64,000 nucleotides of DNA, from assembly GCA_018433085.1 (NCBI GenBank), contig JAHDRW010000004.1:93831-157830 (forward strand), given 5' to 3'. Positions 45,437 to 53,727 of the stretch are shown piece after piece (within the stretch, counting starts at the first letter, position 1; each line of letters begins with the position of its first letter). Made by a program: the position numbers and the translations under genes. The notes beneath the pieces were generated by a model. The model was given only the letters and a program-made list of their open reading frames with translations. It did not search any database and was not told the DNA's origin. This stretch comes from Deltaproteobacteria bacterium. Lineage in GTDB: Bacteria > Desulfobacterota > Desulfomonilia > UBA1062.

Positions 45437-46561
45437 TCAAGCGTAGATAATCGATGCCGGAACTTCCTTGGCCATCACGTTTACGATGTCCTCGCTTACT
45501 CCATGAGCCATCAGGGTCTTCAGGAAAATCTTCCAGCCAGGTATCGGTGGATGATAACACTGGCCTGCGTCGGTGATGAGTACGATATGTTCCGGGCCTT
45601 TCTCTTTTATGAGTTCCTTGATCAGGCCTATCGAGTAATCAAATGCAACGATCCAATCCTGCATCCCGGCCCACGGGATAATCGAACACTCGGCGAATTC
45701 GAGATAGCCGCCCAGATCGATCATCTCTTTGGCCTCCTCAGGGGTAACCATTGTCATCTCCTGGGTAACATGATCCATGAGCACCTTGATATTCATGCCC
45801 CTTTTCTTGACATATTTGAGAATGGCAACCTTCTCCTCGTTGGATACGTGGCATGTCGACAGTGAAACTACATTCCCCTTGGTATTGTCGTTATACTCGG
45901 CCATGACATCGAGCACTGCGATCATGTCGTCAGTGAGATCCTCTCCGCCAATACCCCCCTTGGTGACGCAGATGCCACGCTCTTTCCAGTCGGGACATTC
46001 CTGGGCCTGCATCTGATGCATGGCATCCATCGATGGCAACCACACCTCCTTGCAGCCGTAATTGAGTGCTTCTTTGACCGTATTTGCACTGATGCCGCCG
46101 ACGGTGTGATTCAGTACAATACCACCGTATACCTCGACCGGCACAAAATCCTTTGCCTTCTCGCTCCTTCCGTTGGACAGATTGTAAATTATATCCTGAA
46201 TGATCCCCTGTTTTCTTCGATGCTCAGACTCTCTTTTCAGCAGTTTATTCACGATGGTCGCTGCGTTGCTGGTCATGGTGTAGTGGTCCTTGAAAACCAG
46301 TGCCTTCATGCCCGCTTCGCTTGCTGCAATGCAGATATCAACCATGTCCTGCCGGCCTTTCATCTTCCCGCCCATTGGAGCCCCGTGAATATGAATATCG
46401 ATCACCCCTTGGAGGACTTCTTCAACCTTCTCGTCCTCTATCCATTCACCGGGATCAAAAATCCGGTAGGGGTGCGCACGATCACACCGTCTGATCAGCT
46501 CTTCCTCGGTAATTACTCTGCCGAACTTTTTCTTGGCCCAGTCGTCCATCGCCTTGCTCAT
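45437..46561 (-). CDS. DUF6282 family metal-dependent hydrolase-like protein
   Basis: A 374-residue protein of the amidohydrolase-like TIM-barrel group DUF6282. HIHGAP (residues 57-62) and KDHYTMT (about 91-97) match the probable metal ligands. STCHVSN, KVLMDHVTQE and VLITDAGQCYHPP continue the pattern. The family's reaction is not known to me; ring opening or amide/lactone hydrolysis is an inference from the fold. The ribosome site AAGGAG is 7 nt upstream. Its start overlaps the stop of the small frame at 46558. Confidence 0.82.
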   Translation of the reverse strand: MSKAMDDWAKKKFGRVITEEELIRRCDRAHPYRIFDPGEWIEDEKVEEVLQGVIDIHIHGAPMGGKMKGRQDMVDICIAASEAGMKALVFKDHYTMTSNAATIVNKLLKRESEHRRKQGIIQDIIYNLSNGRSEKAKDFVPVEVYGGIVLNHTVGGISANTVKEALNYGCKEVWLPSMDAMHQMQAQECPDWKERGICVTKGGIGGEDLTDDMIAVLDVMAEYNDNTKGNVVSLSTCHVSNEEKVAILKYVKKRGMNIKVLMDHVTQEMTMVTPEEAKEMIDLGGYLEFAECSIIPWAGMQDWIVAFDYSIGLIKELIKEKGPEHIVLITDAGQCYHPPIPGWKIFLKTLMAHGVSEDIVNVMAKEVPASIIYA

Positions 46562-46755
46562 ATGTTTGCTCCTTTCTTTCTCTCTGCAGCATAAGCAGCG
46601 TTTATGCTGATTATGCCCACCACTTTTCCCCTGATCCGCAATGTTTCTTTCTGGTGTTCAAACTGCGTGGTGAATAGAGTCTCCTGCCTGGCACAGGATC
46701 GATCATGTATTCCTTTCCAAACAGCCGAAAGAGGTAGATTCCTTTGGTTTTCCAT
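46558..46755 (-). CDS. small hypothetical protein, doubtful
   Basis: A 65-codon frame with no recognised domain. It starts MENQRNLPLSAVWKGIHDRS and ends GIISINAAYAAERKKGANI. Its stop overlaps the DUF6282 start by an ATGA junction, suggesting translational coupling. A GGGG ribosome-like site is ~5 nt upstream. It fills the otherwise empty ~290 bp after the FAD gene. It could equally be a non-coding leader. Confidence 0.35.
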   Translation of the reverse strand: MENQRNLPLSAVWKGIHDRSCARQETLFTTQFEHQKETLRIRGKVVGIISINAAYAAERKKGANI

Positions 46756-46855
46756 GTGTTCCCCTGCATCGCTTTCTTGGGTGCTGTCCAGCCGATTATG
46801 AGGCGTCTACAATTCGAGGAGAACTGACACTCGTCAAACAGCTCTCGGGTTTGAT

Positions 46856-48145
46856 CTACACAGATGCATCTGTTGTACCGAGACCGATCAAAGAACCAAT
46901 TTTCCGATATTGCCAGGGATATCGTGAAATCAAACCGCTTATTTCGGACCATTTGGCCATAAGCTCTCTCACGTCGTCCTTGCGCCACATAAGGCCCATG
47001 AAGAGCCCTATGTAATTGACATATGTGCCAATCGCCTGTCCGCCGATAATCTTACCATTCCGCATGAGCAACCGCAGGTAGTTCCCATCGTCAAAACGTT
47101 CGATGACGTCTATTTCTTCCAGGTGACAGGTGCGTTCGGCATTCTTCATTGTTTTACCGAAACTGGCGGCATGCGTTTCAAAGAAATGGGCGCGGGCAAA
47201 CGGATAGGCCCCATGGTATACAGCATCCTCCCCCCTGATGTTGCTCGCGACGATGCGGGCCTGATCTATGGCATTATGTTTGAGCTGATACATGCATCCT
47301 TCACCAGAGCATGCATCAAAGGTCTCCACCACATCGCCACAGGCATAGATATCCGCAACACTCGTTTCCAATCTCTCATTGACGATAATGCCCCGGCGGG
47401 TTTCGATGCCGGCTGTCTCAGCCAGGTCCCTACCGGGTACGACACCGGTTGCCACCACCACGGTGTCGCATTCGATGGTACGCCGGTCGGTTGCCACAAA
47501 GCTTACCTTGTCATTTCCACCCAGCGAGAGCACCTTCTCCCCGGTGATCACCCCGATGCCGTAACCGAGCAAGGCGTTTTCCAAACGCCTTGCTGCCGGC
47601 TCGCAAAAGAGTGTGGGCATAATCCAGGGCAAAAGCTCTATAATGGTTACTTCTGCATACCCTTTGCGTTTCAGGGCTTCCGCGACTTCGATCCCGATAG
47701 CACCCGAACCGATACATACCGCCTTTGACCCTTTATGCCTATCAAGCTTGTCCGCTTCACCGAGCAATTTACAGCTGAACACACCGTCCTTATCAATGCC
47801 GGGAATCGGTGGTATAATGAGATGTCCACCATGTGCAAGGACCAGTTTATCATAGGAAAAGGTATCACCCTTGACGGTTTCGACTTCCTTTTTGTCCGGA
47901 TCTATAGATATGGCCTTATTACCGAGCGCCAGTTCGATGTTCCCGGCCTCGTAATCTTCCAGCGTGCGGCGGAAGACTGAATCACGCTGAACTTCCCTGC
48001 CGACAAAGTAGGGCAGGGAACAGGGATCATACTCCGGAAACCTCTCAGCCGAGATCATCGTGATCTCCATGTATGGATCCTGCTGACGCAGGTTCCAGGC
48101 GACCTCGTTTCCTGCTATTCCGTTTCCTATAATCACTGTCTTCAC
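46856..48145 (-). CDS. FAD/NAD-dependent oxidoreductase (AorC-like, pyridine nucleotide-disulfide family)
   Basis: A 429-residue flavoprotein with two Rossmann sites: FAD at MKTVIIGNGIAGNEVAWNLR and NAD at VCIGSGAIGIEVAEALKRKG. The FAD second motif is ADIYACGDVVE. Cys42 in YDPCSLPYFVG is placed like the redox Cys of CoA-disulfide reductases and NADH oxidases. It starts with GTG after GAGGT. Directly downstream of an aldehyde oxidoreductase and a four-cluster ferredoxin, it is likely the NAD-linked third subunit, as AorC is in Aromatoleum-type aldehyde oxidoreductases (homology-based inference). Confidence 0.87.
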   Translation of the reverse strand: MKTVIIGNGIAGNEVAWNLRQQDPYMEITMISAERFPEYDPCSLPYFVGREVQRDSVFRRTLEDYEAGNIELALGNKAISIDPDKKEVETVKGDTFSYDKLVLAHGGHLIIPPIPGIDKDGVFSCKLLGEADKLDRHKGSKAVCIGSGAIGIEVAEALKRKGYAEVTIIELLPWIMPTLFCEPAARRLENALLGYGIGVITGEKVLSLGGNDKVSFVATDRRTIECDTVVVATGVVPGRDLAETAGIETRRGIIVNERLETSVADIYACGDVVETFDACSGEGCMYQLKHNAIDQARIVASNIRGEDAVYHGAYPFARAHFFETHAASFGKTMKNAERTCHLEEIDVIERFDDGNYLRLLMRNGKIIGGQAIGTYVNYIGLFMGLMWRKDDVRELMAKWSEISGLISRYPWQYRKIGSLIGLGTTDASV

Positions 48146-48179
48146 AGGTCATTACCTCGAGTATCTCTCCATACCACCA

Positions 48180-48206
48180 GGCAGCCCGGCTTTTGGCGGG
48201 GCTGCC
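48180..48206. repeat. intercistronic hairpin
   Basis: GGCAGCCC and GGGCTGCC form an 8-bp stem in the 76-bp gap between the aldehyde oxidoreductase and FAD protein genes. It may tune relative expression. Confidence 0.45.
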
Positions 48207-48221
48207 CATCTTTGGGGATGG

Positions 48222-50252
48222 CTACTCCCTGAACTTTTCAGGGATAAACTGGGGTGAAATCGGTTCGTCACATCCTTTGAGCCACTTCTCACAAATCGCT
48301 CTCCCCTCCTCCATATCCGGGATGATCTCTTTGAGGTCGAGAGCCTTGGCCTTTTCCGGTGTAATGAAACCCAATTCGTCCCAGCCGTGAATCCTGTAAT
48401 ACTCCTGTACTGACCATTCAAACTTATCCCTGTCGATGACCGAGCCTTTGAACGGTCCGTCCACAACCGGTTCGATGAAAAATCGTTCGGTATGAGTATC
48501 ATCCTGCAGACCGCTGCCTTCCCTGAGCCAGTGTGCCCGTTCGATGGCAAGCACACGCTCTGCGGCCAGGAAAATCTCTTCATCGGAGAAGTCAGCACCG
48601 GTCAGCGGTCTGAAGATAGGGGTGTATGCTTCACGCCAGGAGCCTGCACCGCCCCAGGAACCGATGGCCTGGCAACAGGTTCCGCACAGATCGGCGACAG
48701 TCTTGTTTCTTTCCGACCAGTAACAGAGCTGGGGTTTGGTATCATAATCCTCTATTGTATTATCGGGAAACTTATCCCAATAAATTTTCGCCAGCTCATC
48801 ACCAAGGGCCTCATCGATCTGAGAACTACGGATTCGTGCACAGCCGGGAAACTCGAGATTGGTATACCCTCTCAAGTGGTCGGAACCCCTGGTGGAAATG
48901 GCATATCCAAGGCAAAATGATTTTGCTACCCGGGGATCGACGCTGATCTGTTCCAGACCCCGGCAGTGCGGTACGATATCGGTTCCCACACCAAGCTTCC
49001 GGGCAAGCCTGAGGCTGCCCTCGGCCATAAGTTCACCAAATCCCTTCCGATAGGCCATCATGTACAATGCCTCCAGGGACTTCTCGATATCGCCCCACTC
49101 CAGACGGAGCCCGTCCGTATCCTTTTCCGTGATATACCCTTTCTCAAAGGCCTCCATGAGCCAGGACAATACGGCGCCGGCTGAAATGGAATCCATCCCG
49201 AGGTCATTGATCTCGAGGCAGAGCATACTGACACCGGCAACATCGTAACTGTCAATCCTCGGCCCGATGCAGAGAGACTCCATTTCAGGTCCTCCGCCAT
49301 GCCTGCCGGCCCACTTGCCCTCCTTGATATAGGTGTATCTTCCGCAACCCACCGGGCAGGACCAGCAACTCTTACGCCTGAAGAGAAACTGCTCGGCCCA
49401 CACGACACCACCGTAATATTTTTCGATATCCTTCATATAACCGGTGGAACAGTTTTTATGTGCATTGATACCGACATTGTTCCCTGCATCAAAAAGATCC
49501 AGGGATCCCTCATACCGGCGTCTTATGGCCTGAGGTGAATTATGTACTTTTTTGCGCAGGCTTATGCATTTCTCGATGAACTCTTCCGGCCTCGCCACGG
49601 TAACCGATTTGCTCCCCTTCACAGCGATTGCCTTGAGGTTCTTGGATCCCATCACGGCACCCATACCGGTTCTGCCACCTGCTGAACTGAATGAGTTTAT
49701 GACACAGGAAAACCTTACCAGGTTTTCTCCGGCCGGCCCGATAATGAGGACCCTGATATCTGGGTCGCCCAACTCATTGAGTATCTGTTTCGTCGCCTCT
49801 TTTGACTTTTTCCCCCACAAATGCGAGGCATCACGAAATTCAATCTTGTCGTCGTTGATGAACACATACGTTGGTTTTTCAGCCCTGCCCTTGACGATTA
49901 TCTGATCATATCCGGCATACTTCATCATTGGCCCGAATGATCCGCCCATGTTGGTATCTCCATGTCCGTGCATTTCCTCACCCGAATTTGAGCATGTTAG
50001 CGGAGAACGGCAGCTCACCGTTGTCCTTCCGCAGAGAGGAGCAAACGTTCCTCCCAGAGGACCGCACGCAATACACAGTGGATTATCGGGATCGTATGGA
50101 TCCATTCCGCGATAGGTTTCGTGATACACCACATCCGAGTTGAAACCCCTGCCCCCGATCCATTTTCGATAATACTCTTTTGGCAATCTTTCGATCTCAT
50201 AGGTACTATTTGTCATATCAATTCTTAATCTCTGCCCCATCCATCCATTCAT
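48222..50252 (-). CDS. aldehyde:ferredoxin oxidoreductase (tungstopterin enzyme, AorB-like)
   Basis: A 676-residue protein of the AOR family. The N-terminal half shows GGRGFNSDVVY, AGYDQIIVKGRA, GPAGENLVRFSCVIN and GGRTGMGAVMGSKNLKAIAV. The [4Fe-4S] ligands are CWSCPVGC (Cys296, 299, 303), with a later Cys in LCGTCCQAIG. It contains an insertion with EEMHGHGDTNMGG where other AORs are shorter. It oxidises aldehydes to acids, or runs in reverse. The start at 50252 (AGGAG 6-7 nt upstream) avoids an unlikely extension into the ferredoxin gene. A BamB-like role is an alternative. Confidence 0.9.
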   Translation of the reverse strand: MNGWMGQRLRIDMTNSTYEIERLPKEYYRKWIGGRGFNSDVVYHETYRGMDPYDPDNPLCIACGPLGGTFAPLCGRTTVSCRSPLTCSNSGEEMHGHGDTNMGGSFGPMMKYAGYDQIIVKGRAEKPTYVFINDDKIEFRDASHLWGKKSKEATKQILNELGDPDIRVLIIGPAGENLVRFSCVINSFSSAGGRTGMGAVMGSKNLKAIAVKGSKSVTVARPEEFIEKCISLRKKVHNSPQAIRRRYEGSLDLFDAGNNVGINAHKNCSTGYMKDIEKYYGGVVWAEQFLFRRKSCWSCPVGCGRYTYIKEGKWAGRHGGGPEMESLCIGPRIDSYDVAGVSMLCLEINDLGMDSISAGAVLSWLMEAFEKGYITEKDTDGLRLEWGDIEKSLEALYMMAYRKGFGELMAEGSLRLARKLGVGTDIVPHCRGLEQISVDPRVAKSFCLGYAISTRGSDHLRGYTNLEFPGCARIRSSQIDEALGDELAKIYWDKFPDNTIEDYDTKPQLCYWSERNKTVADLCGTCCQAIGSWGGAGSWREAYTPIFRPLTGADFSDEEIFLAAERVLAIERAHWLREGSGLQDDTHTERFFIEPVVDGPFKGSVIDRDKFEWSVQEYYRIHGWDELGFITPEKAKALDLKEIIPDMEEGRAICEKWLKGCDEPISPQFIPEKFRE

Positions 50253-50325
50253 TTTTCTTCTCCTGTCGTTGTCCTGGGTTTTCCGTACCGTAAAAATCTC
50301 TTTGATGCCGAGGTCCACGTTCTCA

Positions 50326-50862
50326 TCAATCGAAACTCGCACCCCACTCGATGTCTTTACTGACCGCTGGTGGTTCGTATCCTTGCGCCGTAATCTTTGC
50401 CCATTGTCTTCCCTTGGCCTTTGCCGCATCTTTTGCGTCTACGAAACGCAAGGCTTCCTGCATGGTACAGGCAAACACGCACCAGGGCCCCAACTCATCG
50501 CCCATGCACAGATCGCAGCTTATGGTCTTTCCGGTATCAGGGTTTATTACCGGAGCACCGAACGGGCAGGCACTGATGCATGCCTTGCAACCGATGCAGA
50601 GATTTTCATCGGTGACCACTGCGCCGCTTTCAAGTCTGATACGGGCATTCATCGGACATACTTTCATGCACGGTGCATCCTCACAAGCCTGGCACATTAC
50701 GGGAATAAATGTGTTGACATCTCTGAACTCGTGAATCCTGATCCGTGAATAAAGCGGATTATTGAGATGAAAATGCTTCATGGAGCATGCCATCTCACAG
50801 GAATGGCAACCCGTGCATTTATCCGGGTCGATAACGATTATTCTTTCTTCCTTCAATGCCAT
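50326..50862 (-). CDS. ferredoxin-type protein with four [4Fe-4S] clusters (AorA-like)
   Basis: A 178-residue electron-transfer protein of the HycB/DmsB type. Four cysteine groups are visible: CTGCHSCEMAC, CQACEDAPCMKVCP, CIGCKACISACP and CDLCMGDELGPWCVFAC. It should shuttle electrons between the adjacent aldehyde oxidoreductase and the FAD/NAD protein. The ferredoxin-AOR-FAD order equals the aorABC order I recall from Aromatoleum. It begins ~120 bp after the glycyl radical enzyme. Confidence 0.92.
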   Translation of the reverse strand: MALKEERIIVIDPDKCTGCHSCEMACSMKHFHLNNPLYSRIRIHEFRDVNTFIPVMCQACEDAPCMKVCPMNARIRLESGAVVTDENLCIGCKACISACPFGAPVINPDTGKTISCDLCMGDELGPWCVFACTMQEALRFVDAKDAAKAKGRQWAKITAQGYEPPAVSKDIEWGASFD

Positions 50863-50984
50863 TATACCTTCCCCCTTTGTCTTTTGAGCAGCTCAGTTAC
50901 TTGCTCCTGTTCGTTTCCTGCCAGTAGATCAACGAGAATTTTTACAGACATGCACAAATATCCCGGGAGCTTTCATCCTGCGTT

Positions 50985-53507
50985 TCACAACTCGGAAAAT
51001 TGAGTTCGGTCTATGATCTGCTTCTGCACATCAGTACCGAGATCGATAAACCGTGCAGTGAATCCGGCCACGCGCACCATGAGATCGGAATAGCGTTCCG
51101 GATGCTCCTGAGCATCGATGAGCATGTTACGGTCAACGATATTATACTGCACATGATAACCGCCGAGATCGAAGTAGGCATCGTTCAGAGAAATGAATTT
51201 TTCAGAGCCGATGAACCCCTCAATTGCAGATGGATTGAATTTCATGTTGAAAAGTGTAGCCTGAAGATTGCCGGCATTGATTTTTGTCGCAGATTTAATC
51301 AGACTGGTGGGCCCGCTCACATCAGTCCCGGGAAAGGCGGATAGGGCACCATCGGCCACCGCTTCACCGGCGTATCGTCCGTCGGGCGTGGCATTACACG
51401 CCTTGCCGTGCAGCACCTGGGTGGTAACGGAAAGGGTGGATGGGCGCCATGGCTGACCAACCCAGTTTATGACCTTCTGACTCGAGCGCGACCATGCATC
51501 GTACAGATCGGCGAGTATCAGATCTACATAATCGTTGTCATTGCCGTACTTGGGCGCATCCACGAGTTTCTTGCGCAGTTTCTCCATGCCTGCAAAGTTG
51601 ACCCTCAATGCCTCGAGCAACTCCGACATGGCCAACTCTTTATCCTCGAAAACGTATTTTTTGATGGCGGCCAGCGAGTTTGCCACACTCACTACACCGC
51701 AGGAGATCACATAGCAGGGATCATTGTAGCGGCAGCCACCCTCATAGGCGTCTTTACCCGTTTCTATACAGTCATCGAGCAGCGCATTCATGAACGGATG
51801 CACCAGTCCGATCTCGTTGTGAACGAGCATGCAGGTATTCCAGTATTCCTGTTCGCGCATCACAATGATCTCCTGGACCCGGTTATACTCAGCAACTATC
51901 TCATCATAGCTGGCCGTAGCGGGATCGATCACGACATCAAGCAGCTTGTCTTTGGTAACAGGATTAATCCCGCGATTGAGGACAAGCTCGAAGATCTTCA
52001 GATTGTTCGTGTGCGAGATGCAGAACATGGGCATGCGCTTACCGCAGATCTGCATATCCACACAGCCGCAGGGAGCCCAGTCCCGCGCATCATCCAGGTT
52101 GGCACCGGTGACCTCGGCAAAACGCCTGGTAGCCAGCTCGTCGTTGAAGATCGCAGGGTAGCCCGACCCAGCCTTGACGCAATTCACGACTGCATGCTTG
52201 AAATCCGCCGCCATATCCTTTCGCCAGCGCACCGATATCGTAGGCTGCCAGGTCTTTACGTTGATGCCTGACTCAAGCACGAGCTTGGAGAGCTCGTTAT
52301 CACAAGAATTTCCATAACGGTCGACACCGCCCAGGGTAATGTTCTGATACACACTGCCGCCCAGATATGATTCGGTAAAAACGGCATGGGCTCGAGTAAT
52401 CTCGGAGCACTTTATACGCATGAGCTCAAGAAGCTCGAGGGCATCTTCCCTGGTGATCCGACCCGAATCGAAATCAGCCTTGAAGGTACGATACATGTAC
52501 TGATCGAATCGCCCCGGAGAAATCCCTCGGCCGTTAATCTCCAGGAAAAGAATAACGTGAGCGAACCAGAAGGATTGCATAGCCTCACGGAAGGTTCCAG
52601 CCGGTTTTCTGGGGACCTTGCGGCAGACACGAGCTATTTCAATCAATTCCTCCTTGCGGCGTCTGTCACTGCACTGCCTGGCGAGACGCTCGGCCTCCAT
52701 GGCGTGGTTCTCGGCGAAATTGATGACCCCTTCCAGGGCCAGCCTTACGCCCTGGTAAAAGTTATACTTGTCGAATTTTTCCTTACTGTTCAGGTCGCCC
52801 AGAGCCTCAACCTGCCCCTTTATCCTTTCCAACAGCCCTTCGATTCCCTCATCGATGATCTTCTGATAGTCGACAATAACCCTGCCATCAGGCACATCAT
52901 ACATAAACCTGAGAAAGACCAGCTGCTGCTGCCATTTTTCCACCTGATCATAGTCGTCCTTGGTCTCCCGCAGGTATTTTTCCGCCAGTGTACGCCAGTC
53001 CTTGCCTTCCCAGAATGTGGCAACCTCAAGAATATTTTCTTTATCTTCCGGAAAGATAAGGTAAATACCAAGCCGGTCTCCCGGTCTCTCCTGCAGGGTT
53101 CCTTTTATGTAACGTTCTTCCTCGCGCTTGATCTCCTTGAACCCTTCCATCATCCAGCATTCGTATTCCGGGTATAACTGGGTACCCTTGAAATACCGGG
53201 ACATGTTGCCAACAATGAGCTCATCGTCCCAGATCTTCGGTGTAATATTGGTCAGCACATGCTTCAGCGCGCCCCCTGTCCTCAGGTAGCGGGGGTCTGT
53301 CCAGTGCTGCCTCATATACTCGGTGAAAAGCACCGCCCTTTCAGAGTCAATGCAGGGCTCATGGTCAAGAAGTTCCTGATACCTCTTTGCTACACGTGCC
53401 GTTGACGGCGCCCCCTTGATCTCCCTGTCTTCCAGTGTCTTATGTGTGACCACGTATGTCCTCCCTTCCGACGTATCATTATACGTAGCGTCTTTTCTGC
53501 TCTTCAT
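50985..53507 (-). CDS. glycyl radical enzyme, new or uncertain subtype
   Basis: An 840-residue glycyl radical enzyme with PFL-like and Gly-radical domains. The thiyl cysteine is Cys482 in DWAPCGCVDMQ, with a second Cys480 two residues before. Asp484 takes the place where diol- and choline-lyase types carry Glu (GCVE). The radical loop is RVAGFTARF near the C-terminus, with Gly815. The first 60 residues include ~20 more than needed for the core. The start has only a weak ribosome site, and no alternative start in frame exists upstream. It is the first gene of the cluster. The subtype cannot be assigned: eliminase, decarboxylase or C-S/C-N lyase are all possible. Confidence 0.93.
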   Translation of the reverse strand: MKSRKDATYNDTSEGRTYVVTHKTLEDREIKGAPSTARVAKRYQELLDHEPCIDSERAVLFTEYMRQHWTDPRYLRTGGALKHVLTNITPKIWDDELIVGNMSRYFKGTQLYPEYECWMMEGFKEIKREEERYIKGTLQERPGDRLGIYLIFPEDKENILEVATFWEGKDWRTLAEKYLRETKDDYDQVEKWQQQLVFLRFMYDVPDGRVIVDYQKIIDEGIEGLLERIKGQVEALGDLNSKEKFDKYNFYQGVRLALEGVINFAENHAMEAERLARQCSDRRRKEELIEIARVCRKVPRKPAGTFREAMQSFWFAHVILFLEINGRGISPGRFDQYMYRTFKADFDSGRITREDALELLELMRIKCSEITRAHAVFTESYLGGSVYQNITLGGVDRYGNSCDNELSKLVLESGINVKTWQPTISVRWRKDMAADFKHAVVNCVKAGSGYPAIFNDELATRRFAEVTGANLDDARDWAPCGCVDMQICGKRMPMFCISHTNNLKIFELVLNRGINPVTKDKLLDVVIDPATASYDEIVAEYNRVQEIIVMREQEYWNTCMLVHNEIGLVHPFMNALLDDCIETGKDAYEGGCRYNDPCYVISCGVVSVANSLAAIKKYVFEDKELAMSELLEALRVNFAGMEKLRKKLVDAPKYGNDNDYVDLILADLYDAWSRSSQKVINWVGQPWRPSTLSVTTQVLHGKACNATPDGRYAGEAVADGALSAFPGTDVSGPTSLIKSATKINAGNLQATLFNMKFNPSAIEGFIGSEKFISLNDAYFDLGGYHVQYNIVDRNMLIDAQEHPERYSDLMVRVAGFTARFIDLGTDVQKQIIDRTQFSEL

Positions 53508-53557
53508 GATCGCAGCGGATCATGCGAATCGTTACTCCTTTTTGTGCACAAGACATG

Positions 53558-53653
53558 CCGGTGACAATAAGCACATATGTAATTGATGATACTGGTTATT
53601 AACGTCCGCATTTCCTGCCATAAGGCAATGTGCCGCCATCCCCGGTGACAATA
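53558..53653. promoter_or_regulatory. pair of 12-bp direct repeats and inverted repeat, candidate activator sites
   Basis: CCGGTGACAATA occurs twice, at 53558-53569 and 53642-53653, exactly 84 bp apart (eight helical turns). The second copy also forms GTGAC-N8-GTCAC (53645-53662). They lie between the glycyl radical enzyme and the divergent activator. Confidence 0.5.
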
Positions 53654-53727
53654 TACCGTCACAACAACATTGACTGATCTCCTGATCCCGGGTATATTCA
53701 CCTCACGCAGCAAGACGAGGCCAACCA

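Noticed and set aside
53628..53645. TGGC...TTGC word before the glycyl radical enzyme, considered as a sigma-54 promoter
   Set aside because: The GG to GC spacing is 9 bp instead of 10, which normally abolishes activity.
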